A stretch of DNA of 64,000 nucleotides from the NCBI GenBank assembly GCA_964035545.1, contig OZ037768.1:3709501-3773500 (forward strand), written 5' to 3'. Below, one piece after another: positions 26,144 through 39,390 of this stretch. A program made the translations under genes and the position numbers. The notes beneath the pieces were generated by a model. The model did not search any database, was not told the DNA's origin, and was given only the letters and a program-made list of their open reading frames with translations. This DNA is from Bugula neritina. Lineage: Eukaryota; Bryozoa; Gymnolaemata; Cheilostomatida; Bugulidae. Position 1 is the first letter of the stretch. Every line of letters starts with the position of its first letter.

Positions 26144-28367
26144 ATGGCGGCAGAAGACGAACCGGTAACTTCTCTGACATCAACCAAAGAAGGAGAAGAT
26201 GAAGACACAGGAGCAGATCCTGAGTTGTTGAGGAAACATCCGCTGGAGAATAAGTGGGCTTTATGGTACTTCAAAAATGACAGAACTAAAGATTGGAGTG
26301 AAAACCTAAAGCTGGTGTCTACCTTTGAGTTTATTGAAGATTTCTGGGCGTAAGTAGTTTTTAAGTTTCAAGTTGAACTCATGTCTATGGTAACTTCGAA
26401 ACTCACATTGCTGTTTTTACTGCTGGGTTATTTTCTTTGTATGTGGTATAGTATATTTCTCATTGTTCTCCGTTGAATAATATCTGAAAATTGTTGTTTG
26501 CACTACTATTTTTTCTTTTTTTGCGTTTGTATTTATTTTGATAAATATGCGTATATGCAGCACATATTTTATTTAGTGTATTGTTGTAGCTTTGTTTATT
26601 ATCTTCTGTTGAACAGGTTATATAATTACATCCAGCCTGCAAGCAGGCTAATGAGTGGCTGTGATTACTCAGTATTCAAGGTAAAATTCTATTTCTTAGT
26701 AGGAAATCATTTCAATGTACAATTTTCATTCAAGTAAACTTCCTTACGTAGAAAAGTATGGAATAATATATAATGTTAGTTTCTTTAAACCCTTGAAACT
26801 TTCACAACAAGCTGTGCAGAGAACTCTTGTACTAGAATATAAATATACTAGTCTTCTGAAGTTTAAATATGGTTTCTTTGTAAGGAAGTTGATTTCCTCT
26901 GAATTTTATGGTTTTTTGCTTTCAAAACCAGCCAAATACTTTCATTAAACTGGCCTGCTATTTTATAAAAGATAAGATTGTTCACGACAATAGTTTGGTG
27001 AAACAGTACTAAGAGTATTTTTAACAGAAAAGTGTTCTATTATTTTAAACATATGAACAGTGTTGGATAGACATAGAAGCAATGTAAAACATTTTGTGTT
27101 AAAATTGTTTTTTTTTGTACGCAGAGTGGCATACAGCCTGCGTGGGAAGATGAAAGAAACAAAAAAGGTGGTCGATGGATGATTAACTTAAACAAATCTC
27201 AGCGTAATGATGAACTAGATCGTTTCTGGCTCGAAATAGTATGTATGATACAGTTTTTCTTTGTTTATCTTATGTTAAGTTGTCCTTTTATCTACTTATT
27301 CCTAACTTGAGACATATTTAGGTTGCGTGTGATTCTGGCACAAGAATAAAAACTTCATGACTATAAATATTCTAACACCTAATAAAGGTTTATTTCAGAT
27401 TATGGACAATCTGAATCTTTCAAATTTAAAAAAAGTTAATTTAATTACATAATTTTAGAGAAATTCTATTCATGATTTTGTTGGTGGAGTCTTTTGCCAG
27501 AACCTTCTCTAGTTTTAAATTAATCAATCCATAAAAAAGTTCATTTATATGCATAATAATCGCATTGTCGAATCTAAACTAATTTGCAGCATCACTAAAC
27601 TGTTGTCAACTTAACAAATAGAGCTTCATAGACTTTCACAGTGTTAAACATTCCCTGCATAAGTGGGGTATTTACTACGTCTATCTCACGTTGAAGTTAC
27701 TGGGTTATGTTCTTGATCACGTAGTTGCTGTGTCTTATTGGGGAAGCCTTTGGAGACTTTTCAGATGACATCTGTGGAGCTGTGGTGAATATCCGTAGTA
27801 AAGGGGATAAAGTTGGTGTGTGGACTGGTAACGGAGCCAACAGAGATGCTACTCTGTACATAGGGTATTGCCATTATTATTCTATTCCAAGCTTAGAGTT
27901 CTAACTAACTTGCTTCAATTTTCTCTGCTGCTAAATGATTCTATTAGCAAGTTTTTCATTTGCTTTTAAAGTCTATATACAGTTGCAAACACCCAGCTTC
28001 GATTGTGTTATTACCTCAGTTGTAACTATAGTGTTGTAAAACAGTCATTTTTAATTTCATATAATAGATTTAATAACTGTGAAAATATACTTGAATTAAG
28101 AAGATGCTTGTGATTGGTTGAGTTTTCACTACTTTTTCATTATTTATTCAAATCTTAACAAAGCAGATTCGTTTATAGAAAATATCATTCGTAATGATAA
28201 CAGGAAGTTATCAGCTGACACACTAAGGCCAGATATTACTCTGTTTTTGTAGACGGAAACTGAAGGAAAGATTGCAGATTCCCAGCAAGTTATCCATAGG
28301 CTACCAGTTGCATGATGACTCCATGGCCAAGACCGGCAGCGTGACTCGTAACAAATACAGCTTATGA
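26144..28367 (+). CDS. EIF4E: Eukaryotic translation initiation factor 4E
   Basis: Binds the mRNA 5' m7G cap and, through eIF4G, recruits the 40S subunit. Five exons, 26144-26349, 26617-26680, 27125-27238, 27725-27864, 28253-28367, join in frame to 212 aa, close to the 217 aa of the human protein. An acidic N-terminus precedes ENKWALWYFKND. The two cap-stacking tryptophans are present in KDWSENLKL and in PAWEDERNKKGGRW, whose Glu after Trp contacts the base. The eIF4G/4E-BP dorsal site is preserved (FIEDFWALYNYIQ). A Trp in DKVGVWTGN and the C-terminal TGSVTRNKYSL retain the methyl-guanine pocket and the Ser equivalent to the Mnk phosphosite. The ATG at 26144 was chosen because the frame matches the usual N-terminal length. 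A typical eIF4E class I member. Confidence 0.97.
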
Positions 28368-31300
28368 TGTGCTTCGTCAGCTGCATTTAGGAAATTCGTT
28401 ATGCATACTGTTTTTGGAATTCATTTATCTGTTCATCCCGAACTTTATATACATGGTCTTTATTGTTAAATTTTGTTATTTATATTTAATGTCATTAAAT
28501 AATTGGATAGAAATACAAATTGGGTTTGATTACTGTACCAAACTAGTCTACTTGCTGTATTTTATATAAATAGTTAAGTTAGAATTCCCTATCTAGTTAA
28601 TAAATTGACATTGACTTTAAGCATACACAGCACAACGAGTTTCAAGGGGTTATCTTATAACCAGCATAAAAGCATCTACTTGTGGATATGCTGTGCAGAT
28701 ACTAAATACCTAGTGTATGCCAGTAATGTCTACCCCTGCATATTTTCAATTAGGAGAAAAAAATCTAGCCTGAGGACTCTTAGTTCTGCTGTAAATATAT
28801 TGTTGACATGTGTGGGCTTCAATAAGTCATATTCAGCTTGATATTACTTTTGGGTATATACTACATGTGTAAAATGAAATTGCTTCGTTTTCTATAGATG
28901 ATTGCTACAATGCTATAGTTATAATTTGTTTTATCTCTGGAAGTTTTTGAATATACTCAGTTCATTTATATCTAAGTTGATATTTTTCAACTATATACCA
29001 TACATATTGCATGCCTGAAACTTAAGATCACAATAATATATTATTTTATAAGCAATGGGTTGAGTAACTATAAAATCTAGAAAAGAATATCTCATAAGCT
29101 GTCTGTGCCATAGCAATAGTGAGCATTAACGTGTAAGTTTTAGATTATAATAAAACTCCTTGCCAATTTGTGTTTAGCAAACCTGATTTTGATGATAGCA
29201 ACACAGAGGATATACCTGTGATAGTGAAAGACAACTCTTATTTACAATTCAAGTTAAGTAACCTTCTCAAAAATATTTTAGACTGCTCATATAACCGTTC
29301 CGACGTTCATATTGTAGTCGATGTACCGAACAATGACTAAGGTCATATGGCTATAACCTGTCAGTTTGCATGAAAAATACCGCTTGAATTAAAACCTGGA
29401 GTCGCGTATCCTACTTCTAAAGTCGCAGGGTAATTAGATTTACCAACAGACATAATCTCTTATCTCTAAATTCTGATTTTCCTCTGGTAGGCTATAAACT
29501 CTTTAATTTAAATTTATAATATTATAACTATAACTCACCTCGTAACTCACCTCGTAAAAATTAGAACACTCTGCTAACACCTACAGGCGCAAAATTATGA
29601 GTGCCTCTTATGTTGTTTTGTTTGGGTTTACCATGTGTTGAAATGTATCTGTTCTAGCATGTAGCTAAGTTTGGATATTTTAATTGTAATGTAAAGGGGT
29701 TTTAGCACATAGCTAAGCTGAGTTTGTGTTATGAGGTGGTATCCTCAAATCTCTGATGCTTCGAGGGAGAAAACTGTTGTGAAAAGTCTGTGAGGATGCA
29801 GAAATTGATGTTGGTTCTCCTCTCTTAGCAGATCGAGTGTTTATTGACCGATTTGAATTTAATAGTTCATCATAAGCAGATGAAAGCGTTTCATGGCGCT
29901 CTTCATCTGAGAGTATTCTCATTAACAAAGTTATTCTATGGTCTCTTCGCCGGCTCGCAAGAGTTTTAAGCTGCAATTCAGTTTGAGCGTCACTGATGCC
30001 ACATCTTCCTTTGAGGTTAGCGATAAACCTGATGGCTTGATTTTGAACATGTTCAATTTCCTCACAGGCACTTTTGTTAGTCGGATCCCACAACGTGTCT
30101 GCATACTCAAGGATAGGTCTACATAGACTAAGGTATGCAATTAATTTTGCCTTCATGGGTGCATTGTAGATTGTATGCTTGATACAGCCAAGTATTTTGC
30201 TTGCATTGTTGACTTTAGATGTAATATGTCTGTCAAACTTTAGGTTAGACTGCATGATTACTCCAAGATATTTGGCCTCTTTAACGGTTCTAAGAGTGGT
30301 GTTACCAAGTGAATATAGATGGGAGGTGTCATCATTTTTACCAAATATAATCACTTCGCACTTATTGGTATTAAACGGCATTTTCCATTTAAGTGACCAG
30401 TTATAAAGTGAGTTTAGGTCTCTCTGAAAAGCTTCCTGTTGTATTTTGTTGTTAACTTCAGCATATAGAAGTGTGTCGTCAGCATATAGACTAACTTTGC
30501 ATGAGACAGATTGAGGGAGATCATTGATGTAAATTAGGAAGAGTGTTGGTCCAAGAACTGATCACAAAATATAAAACTGGTTATTAGTAGATCATAAGCC
30601 CTGGACATCAGCTTCATCTGTAATTCAAATCGTAAGCCTGTAGGCTGTAACACTATCACTAACACTAACAGTAAGTGTAACAGTAACACCATAATCACTG
30701 ATGATGATAATACTAACTTCTAAGAGTAAGAGTAAGTCTAATGTTATTGTTATACTTGTAGTAAAATAGTTAAAAAAGTAATGTTATACTTTCAACTTAA
30801 TCTTATAGTTATACTAAGAGTAAGAGCAAGTTAAAGTTCTACCTATGGTTACTGTTAGTGTTATTCTACGACCTCACGACTACTCAGTCTGAGTCTCACG
30901 TCTAGTTCTGATGTGACTAACTCTAAGACTTAAGAGTAAGTCACTTACATTTTGATATAGTTTCACAATTGATCACTTATTATTATAGTATTAGTTGTGT
31001 TATTGTAATGGTAAATATGTTACTGTTAATTTAAAATTTAAATAATAACCAATGATTTAAATTTACTTCAATTATAAATTTACTTTCAAGTTTTAGTGAA
31101 TCAAAATATTTATATTATGAACTAATACTAATAGTAATACTATTACTATTAGTTTATAATATAAATATTAATAATAGTAAATGGTAATATAACTTATAAG
31201 TATTAGTATAACTACGGGTAGCAATACTCAGACTGTACTCATACAGTGATACTGGGCCTAATGTTGTAAAAACCAAACTTTGATTTGAAATTGATCAATT

Positions 31301-31384
31301 AATAAAATTTTCAACTTTTGTTTAAATGTTTCCATATTTTGAAATGAGAATTTTAAAATTAAGCATTTCATTTCATGTATAGCC
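28368..31384. other. Intergenic region with LINE fragment and word repeats
   Basis: eIF4E 3' flank, then AT-rich sequence without a recognised gene, the LINE fragment at 29713-30562 and a word-repeat tract (gtaagagtaag, taacactaacag) at about 30640-31260. A 75-base exon-like segment at 29178-29252 is flanked by good splice-like signals but belongs to no gene I can assemble. Confidence 0.6.
29713..30562 (-). mobile_element. 5'-truncated non-LTR retrotransposon (LINE) reverse transcriptase fragment
   Basis: Reading leftward from 30562, one open frame gives the second half of a LINE reverse transcriptase: SVLGPTLFLIYINDLP, the catalytic YADD box in VSLYADDTLLY, then KCEVIIFGK, AKYLGVIMQSNLKFD, LSLCRPILEYADTLWDP and a C-terminal tail ending ...PPHNTNSA and a stop at 29713. 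About 280 codons remain intact. Homology begins abruptly at the QGS-VLGP position, as expected from incomplete reverse transcription at insertion; the fingers region and endonuclease are missing, so it cannot move by itself. Jockey/CR1-like organisation is the best guess. The uninterrupted frame suggests a fairly young insertion. Its 3' UTR probably continues towards 29520. Confidence 0.92.
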
Positions 31385-33058
31385 ATGGAAGAGCAGTTGG
31401 CTAAAAAGCTTCAAGCAATAGAAAGTCTTGAAATAGAGGTAAGTCTTGCTACTTACAAAAAGTGTTGGTTTATTTTGTGTTTATTTTGTCATTCTTTTTA
31501 AATTTGTAATATGCATTGAATATAAAAGTATCACTATCAGTATGGTTTTTTTCATAAATATATGAGATAGAGTTACAGCTAACTTTAAAACTACCCAACA
31601 TACTGTATTATTATTATTATTATTTAAATTTTCTACATCTACCAAGTGTAAAAATTATGCATTATAAAAATTCCACTGTTGAATAAATGAAAATGGCTAA
31701 TGAAAGCGTTAAGTGAATGATGCTCACTACTAAGCTGTAAAATGTTTAACGCATGCATTTCAGTATGTTGATAATAATCAGTAAATGTTAAGCTGATTCT
31801 GATTGCTATTTTTGGTTAGATAATTTTATAACAGGTGGGTTTGTTGACAGCAGCCAGTTAATGTTTGTTTCAACTAATCTGAGATAGTATCCTAATGTTT
31901 GCAGATCTTCAATTTGGAAAAGGTCTTTGAGAATGACAGTTTACAATCACTGGTAAGCATGTATTATCTATTCAGAGTATTGCCATATTTTGCTTTTTTT
32001 TCCAAAGGATTTTATTGATGTGTGTGGGTGTGTATCTATATATAAATAATATATATATGTATTTACTTGCTTCAAAACCAATGTTGTATTCATTTGTTCC
32101 TTAATTTATTGTTTTGTTAGCAAGAAGAGTTGGCATTTGTTGAACAACAAATAGTTTATGATCAAAAGGATGTTGAATCATATGAAAAATTAACTGCGGA
32201 TATGCAGTTTAATATTGAATGGCACAAGAAACACAAGAAAAGTAAAAACACTGCTTCAGATGAGTATGATCAATTAATATCTGATATTTATATCTGTTTT
32301 TTATTTTGAGATAAATTAATATTAATAATCTATTTTCTATAAGTTTCAAAGTTTATAATTTGCAATAAGCCTCAAAACACTGCGTAAAATTGTTTCGCTA
32401 TTAGTGCCATTATGCAAAGTGAAAATTTGTTTTGTCTGGTATTTACAGCAACAGTTAGTTAGTTGATGATATGATCTTACAAAATAATGGCATTACATTT
32501 TTAAATTGTTAGTTTAGAGATGATGAAGAATGCCTTGGGAGAATTCAACAGTATATATATCCAGGCTTATGATGCATTCAGTGGAACTTTACATCTCCAC
32601 TTTTGGCCATTTTCTCTTAATCAACCAGTAAATATTGAGCTGCATTTGGATGGTGGAAAGATTAGAATTGATAGTATTCATGTAAGTTTAGTGTTTTACT
32701 GAGATATGAAGTTACTTCAGTTGGTAAACATTACAGGTGACCCATTTGTGAAAACTTTGTTAGCCACCCATATTTTGTGAAAATATATTTTGATTTATCA
32801 TTCCAGACTTGATATGGACACTAAAGTCGGACTAGAGAGTACCCAGTTTGCATATTTGTTTCAGTTTTGCTGGGATATTTATGATGATTTTGTATTGTGA
32901 ATAACATACACACAAATTGTATGTTTTTTTAGTCTCAAAACGAAAAGTTGAACTCGCTCCTTACGAACAATAGAAACCTATTAGAAATGATGGAAGCTAC
33001 AGATTTACACAGGTTAACAATAACACTTATGAAAATAATTGATTCACAATTGATATAA
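31385..33058 (+). CDS. Unrecognised 179-aa protein with N-terminal coiled coil
   Basis: Five exons, 31385-31438, 31905-31952, 32121-32263, 32513-32681, 32933-33058, join in consistent phase to 179 aa. The start is MEEQLAKKLQAIESLEIE. Residues 1-75 have heptad-like Leu/Ile spacing and many Glu/Lys (coiled coil); the segment from about 84 on is mixed (ALGEFNSIYIQAYD, GTLHLHFWPF, NIELHLDGGKIRID) and could be a small alpha/beta domain, followed by a final helix (NRNLLEMMEATDLHRL). This layout, a short coil then an RWD-like fold, is seen in small kinetochore proteins (Spc24/Spc25, CENP-O/P), but I see no diagnostic motif and do not assign it. A donor-like site after 33012 could add an exon. Its end lies only 308 bp from the convergent FBXL4 stop codon. 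Confidence 0.65.
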
Positions 33059-33365
33059 ACTTAAACATGTACAAATGATTGCAAATATTAGAACTACTGC
33101 TAATCAGTTTACTGGTTTTTTTTATAATCTAGCTGTTTTTCTCAGTATATAGTTCAGAGAATATATCTTTATAATATATGGTGAAATTTATATATTTTTA
33201 CACACACGTACACACAATAAATAAAAATATACTTATCTATAAAAAACATAACTTGTTTATCAACAGCGTGGTATTGACCTATAAATTAAAAATCTTATAA
33301 ATTAATACTTGTATTAATGTTGCATAGTAGATTTAGTCATTGAAAAGCGTATCATTTAGCTGAAA

Positions 33366-35889
33366 TTATTGAGTATGACTGTTTTTTACTGAGCATTTGG
33401 GGTACTGCATAGACAATTGGTAAATATGTTCGTCTGTTATTTTACCACAGAAACTAAGATCCAGAAATACCATGTTTCTACAGCATCCTAGCACTCTTTG
33501 TACACCAGCCAGTGTTACTGAACTATTTCCTAACAAGTCCAGTTGTTCTAAATCTGGACAGTGTTTGGCTATAGCCATCAGTTCTTTTTCGCTTATACTA
33601 CGATTGGCTGTTAAATACAGCTTCCTTAATGCATTGCAGCATTTAAGTAACTCAACGAGACATCCATCTTGTACATCAATTTTTGAGCACCATCCTACAA
33701 ATTAGATGTATTTAGTATAATATTCTTGTCTAGCTTAGGCTATTTTAGACAAGCTTCAAACACAACAAAATTATGACACCAGGTTATCATGGTATACAAT
33801 ATTTACCCAAATCTAAAGAAAGTAAATGCTTAGATCTCTGTGCCAAATAGTTGATGCCTGTAGACGTAAGTGACTTGGCTCTCCAAAGATCCAAACTTTT
33901 CATTGAAGGACAGTTTGAAGATGCTTTATCAATGACCTAGAAAAGCATCGCCCATTATTTTTCCAGACATTGTTGTAGTATAAGCTCAGAACCTGTAACC
34001 TTCAACTATCCAAAAGTAAGAGAAATTATTTTTCTGTAATTTTAAAGGCAAGAATTTACCTGGTTATAATCTTGTATATAAAAACATGCACCCAAGTTGA
34101 GGTGTTGTAATCTTTGGCACATCTGGACAATAGACATTGCACAAGTCGTGTCAACGGCAGTATTGTACAAATTCAACCTACAAAGTTGATCACAGCTTGT
34201 GATGGATTTGTCTAAACAAAAGTCCAACACCCACTCAATGAACATATGCAACAGAGAACACTCGAATATAGCTTTACCTCTCACCTCACAAGTTTGCTGA
34301 GAATTGCGATAACCTGCAATGAACTGCAACTCAAGTACTTCACTGTGGAAGACACATCCAACTCCGTTAGATTTTGGCAGAGTGAAATAATACTTTTAAA
34401 GCGCTCATCAGTTAGGGCACAACATGACAAATCTAATCGACAAAGCGTTGGTACTTGCACTATTTGTAGGAGTGATTGAGAATTTAGCATTTCATTATGG
34501 GCACCACACCATGATAGTCGTAAAGAACGGATTCTCTTACATTTGTTGACAAATCCATCAAGTGAAGATTTTTTCAAAATAAACCAATATGGCTGTAAAT
34601 TAAGGTGTTGGTGTTGAGGAAGCAATGGATTGTAGCAATGTCTGTAAAACAGCGTAGATACTTGAGCAAGCTTGCATATGTCGTTGAGTGGTAGGTAAGA
34701 CAAAATATTAAATATGATTTCTCCAGGCAACAGATCAAAGCACCCATTATCAAAGGATGAGGAATCTTGAGGAATTTCTTTTTCATCATTTGAATCAATG
34801 TTTAATCCTTCAACACATTGAGCCAAAGAGATATCATCAACATTGACATCACATTTTCTACAAACACAGAATTACCACAATATCTAAAACTTGAATATTA
34901 CAAAGAAGCTATGACAGTAGGGTTTACATAACAAGCTTGTATGATGCACTACATAGGATATGTTTAGTCATTGTTACCCAACAAGCTCAACAGCATCCAG
35001 CTCTGTGTAGTAGGCTATGTTAAAACTATTGAACTCTAAGCAGATAACACGACTAGGAAATGGTGGTGACTCTATCAACGGGCTGAATATTCTGGCACTT
35101 TGCTCGGTTACTGGCGGGCAACCGCCTTTAATTTCCCACATCACAAACCTAAAGCAAGAAATATTTGATTTTAAAACCACTTTTTTTAGAAACTTAATTT
35201 GCACACATTCCAAAAAAAGTCTTGTTTCTGATAGTTTTATGCCTGTTAAATAATTCCCTCACTGTACAACATGGCTTATTAAATAAAAAATAAATTAATA
35301 ACACAGCTAAGTTAATACTAAAAGTTAATGCTATCTACCTACAATATGGCTCCTGAGAATTCATTGCTTTAAATCACATGGTGAAACTTTAGAGAATTTA
35401 ACAGCTTACTTACCATTGATGGGAAGAATTAGATGCAGATTCATCAAATGCCAGTATTCTCACAATCGCTCCTGGATTGTATGTTTCATAAATATTGATT
35501 CCAGTTATGTATGTCTTCTGTTCAAAATGCATTTCAATGAAGTCGTCACTAGAAAAGTATCTCTGACTTAAATTATCAAGTGAATGTGAAGTTTCGGGTG
35601 CATTCTTCCACCATTTTCCTAAAACAGTTATTTTGAAAATAAAAACTTTCAACAAATAGTAATAAAGGGATACATCTTACCAATAAATTGAAATCTGAAC
35701 TCTTACCATATGTACGGAGAACACAGCTTTGTATGAAATCGCCGTATGATGGATATGAAGAAGGTTCGCCTACTATGTTGGCAATAACATAAGATGTAGA
35801 GTTGTTGGCACCATACTGCGAACTGAAATTGCCAACAGATGAAACATACTGTCTCAACATTGCAACAAATATTATCTCTCTTCTTATAT
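33366..35889 (-). CDS. FBXL4: F-box and leucine-rich repeat protein 4 (5' partial or short N-terminus)
   Basis: Substrate receptor of an SCF ubiquitin ligase; in mammals it acts at mitochondria to limit BNIP3/NIX-driven mitophagy. Exons, right to left: 35889-35707, 35618-35414, 35148-34978, 34857-34285, 34177-34060, 33936-33807, 33694-33366. They give 559 aa from the Met at 35860 (human 621). Order: a beta-rich N-terminal domain (FSSQYG, SYGDFIQSCVLRTYG, ETYNPGAIVRILA, YYTELDAVELVG), an F-box (FDLLPGEIIFNILSYLPL), the LNLQPYW signature, then LRRs (LRLSWCG, LDLSCC, LNLYNT, LNLGAC, LDLW, LYLTANRS, LDLLGN) and the end KNSHTQ, like KKSFTQ in human. The frame is open upstream of Met to a splice acceptor at 35890, so an exon with the mitochondrial presequence is probably missing from my model, perhaps in 35.9-36.8 kb. 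Confidence 0.93.
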
Positions 35890-37914
35890 CTGAAAAATAG
35901 ATTCAAATTTATGGAACAATGCATTCGTCTAAAGTGTACAATGTTTACTTGCAAACCATGTCAATATTATACTGCATGAGAGTATATTATATATGCATGC
36001 TATAGTGATTAAGAACTAAATCCAACCATTACATTTTATATTAATTCAATGTAAAAAAGTATATAACATTTAGTCACATTTATATGTATTGATTATAGCT
36101 CATCAGCATTTACTTGTTTTACAATAATACTATCATTGAAATGTATAATTCAATTCAATTTATTATTGTATTTGTATTTGAACTTTTTATTTCAAAATGA
36201 ATAAATAAAAACTTTATCTTCTTCTTGAACATTAACATCTCCTAAATAATAGGCTTAACAAATATCAGCAATACTTATACTAATAGTAATACCAATAATG
36301 AATGTCAATGTAATAACAATTAAGTAACATAAATATTAACGAATTCAGGATGTTTTTATGGTTAACTTCAATACTTATACTAATACTAATTCAAATTGTA
36401 ATATTTATATAGTACAATTATAATATTAATAACAGGAATTCAGGAAACAAAATTCTTTAGGTCATAGATTTGATCTTTAGATCTTAGGATAAAAGTGAAA
36501 ATTAAACTTTGACAATCACAATGAATATAACTATAAGTATAAGTATTGAGTATCAGTTTGAGTATGACTCAAGTCTGAGTCTCTCATTGAATTTTAATGT
36601 CAAAATCAAAATAATCTTTTTTATCGTTTTAATTTGAGTTCAATGAATATAAAAACTAACGCTTCAAGTTTATATAAACAAAATTTCACAGCTTGGGACA
36701 TGCATGCTGTAATTTTGTTCGTCTTTGAATATGATCAAATAAGAGCAAACATCTGTCATCACACCAAAGGCGAATGTGAACGAAATTTATATTTGCAGCA
36801 ACTTGGTCAATTATAGCCTGTGTGTTAATTTACTAGCCTAAGTGTTAACGCTGAGAGCTTGAGTTTAAAGTTAACTGTCGAATCAAGTCATTTTAACCCC
36901 TTTTGTTGTCAAGGATTCGACCGTAACCCTATTTGTCAACCATTAGCGAGTTTTGTTTACATTTTATAGAAGAAACAATTGACGTGTTAAGTAATGTTTA
37001 ATGAATAACAATGACTAAATTTACAAACAGATCAATATACGCCCAGAGCACAGGTAAAGTATCGTAGAAATTCGGTGTTTCAGGTTGATCGCCTTAATTT
37101 TTAGAAATATGATTTAATACGCACAGTATAAGAAAAGATCTCAATGAAATTTATGAATGAAAGTTCAGAGGGGACAAATGCCATACTCGTGCGAATAGTA
37201 GTTAACACTTGTTGAATGCCCATCCCAGCTGTTCTGATCTCAATCGTCGATATTGGCAAAGTTAAACGCGTTACTTTTATAATTCAAGTCTAGAAATGCC
37301 AATTTAAAAAATAGTTAATGTTACTAATTTTATGTGTAATCAATTTGCCCGATTTTTACCAGTCGCAGGCTCATGTTAAACTGTCATTTGACTAAAACTA
37401 AACAATAATTGTAATAGTAATACTAATCCCAATCCCATTTTGATTTTTCAGTTTGAGTTTTACTTTTTCATTTTGGGGACTCACAGTCAGTGTTACTCAC
37501 ATTGATAGCGCTGAAGTCTGATTCAATCAACTGTTTTATTGCTTGACTGCCAATTCTTATTTTACTTTAATCTAAGTTTGAAGCTGACTCGCCCTCTGTA
37601 AGTAATACTTATACTAATACTAATAGTAATACTAATAGCAATACAAATTGAAATTCAGTAGTACTAGTAGTAGCGCTAAAGGTAAAAGCTGCAAGTGAAA
37701 AATATAAGACTAAGCTTAGAGTTAAAGATAGACTTTGTGGCTAGCGTAAAAATAACTGATTTAATACATATTGATAAATGTGTCAGTCGTTTTATTATTT
37801 TGCGTAGTCACTAATCAAAGTGAAAGTCAAACAATCAGTCATATTGATAATCATACTATTTATAGTGATAACGTTTTGTGTCTTTTATTTTGTGTAATCG
37901 TATATGTTAGACTG

Positions 37915-38363
37915 CAGGGGTTTCCAACCAGGGCAGAATTCCCACTAGGGGAGGGAGTTTTGAACATTCAGGGTAAAAAAAGACATGTCTGGTTTCTAAT
38001 TGGTCGGTCCAGCAGTGTGAGTGTCACTGTATTTCATATAATACTAATTATTGTATGCTTTATTTTCTTTTTTTCACAATTTTTTGTTTCTACTCTATAA
38101 AAAAAACAGCAACAGAAGTCTCATTAATTACAGAGGGACAGTTTCATGTTGTTGGTTAAAAAGATTTGTGTATGTGTCATGTGTGACTAATGACTATCTG
38201 CCAGTACTTTTACAGAAGAAAGTTTTTATTTGTTATATGTACATATTATTTTATAGTTATTAATTGGTTTATATGTGGTTAATTAAAATTTTGTTGGACA
38301 TTGGGGAAGTTTAAATTCTAAAAATTTCAAAAAGGGAAACAGATCAAAAGTTGAGAACTTCTG
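37915..38363. mobile_element. Possible non-autonomous hAT-like element
   Basis: Left end caggggtttccaaccag and right end aaagttgagaacttctg are approximate inverted repeats of the CAGnGGTTCCCAAC type common at hAT termini. The interior is non-coding. No clear 8-bp target duplication is visible, so the call is weak. Confidence 0.3.
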
Positions 38364-38378
38364 TGTTTTCCAGTGTGA

Positions 38379-38703
38379 GGTAAAAATGGCACAGATAAAA
38401 ATGGCATGGTAAAAACGGCACAGGTAATAGGGGCACAGATAATAATGGCACAAATGGCAAAGTAGGTAAAAATGGCACATTTTCAATGTTAGGGTTTAGG
38501 GTTGAATTGGGTGTTTGGAATTGGGGTTTAGGTTTGGAAATAGGGGTTTGATATTGGGGTTTAAGGGTTTGAGTTTGGGGTTTGGGACAATTTAACATCA
38601 GTGTGCCATTTTTTCCTACGTTTCCATTTGTGCCATCCTTACCGGTGCCATTATTACCTCTGCCATTTTTACCACGCCATTTTTACCTCTGCCATTTTTA
38701 CCT
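38379..38703. repeat. Inverted minisatellite arms around a telomere-like core
   Basis: Left arm: repeated ggtaaaaatggcacag-type units to about 38480. Core 38490-38590: G/T-rich gggtttaggg, ggggtttagg, ggggtttaag. Right arm: the same unit inverted (ctctgccatttttacct, gtgccattattacc) to 38703. Confidence 0.8.
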
Positions 38704-39390
38704 AAATTCGTGTTTTCTATATGCAGTGAAGCTTAAGTTGATATATTTGATATTGTGGTCTGTTTAGTCTGTTGACATTGTTGAGACCTTCACTTCACTA
38801 AAAAATAATTTTTGTTTCAAGTTTTAAAAGATAATTTCTTACAAATTTTTATTTATAGAAGCTTGAAGTACCAATTCTTTGCTTTCAAGAAACAACATTT
38901 TGTTTCTATTAAAGACTGGGGTAACATGTTTTCAACAATATTAACGGCTACAAATTATCAGAATATCAAACGTTATTAATCTTATTTTACAGCATATTAA
39001 AAAGTATTTTGTCCTTTTACAATAAATTTGAAATTAAAAGGTTAAGAACTCAAATTCAATATAAAGAAAATATTAATTGTGCGGCGCTCAACTAGTTTAT
39101 AGAATATATTTATAAATCATTCAACGTGAAATCACAGGAAAAATGTTTTAAGTTATGCATTACATTTATAGTATAATCTGAGACCGTTGAAAATGCGTCT
39201 TTCTAATGTAAAAGTTAAAAAAAAATAATTTTTTTTACATTCTCATTGCAATTAAATAATGTAATGCAGCCAACTTTAGATATTTAATACCCTAAATACT
39301 CATGTGTTGGAAGAGAATGCTTCATATCTTACAGAAAGAAAGTCCGCCTCTCCTGCTTAAGCATGCATTGATAGCTCACTCGCAGTTACC

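Larger units (their letters stand above)
35890..39390. other. Gene-free repeat-rich region between FBXL4 and CDK4/6
   Basis: Divergent promoters of FBXL4 and the kinase should be here, and possibly a missing first FBXL4 exon. Contents: word-repeat tracts (36250-36600, 37380-37700), a possible hAT-type element (37915-38363) and a palindromic minisatellite with a telomere-like core (38379-38703). No convincing exon seen. Confidence 0.55.

Noticed and set aside
29938-30406. Plus-strand frames opposite the LINE
   Set aside because: Shadows of the reverse transcriptase coding strand.
37771-38100. 109-codon plus-strand frame
   Set aside because: Runs through a word-repeat tract and a possible DNA-transposon remnant; no recognisable domain.
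38490-38590. True chromosome end
   Set aside because: The repeat is short, degenerate and flanked by genes on both sides; at most interstitial.
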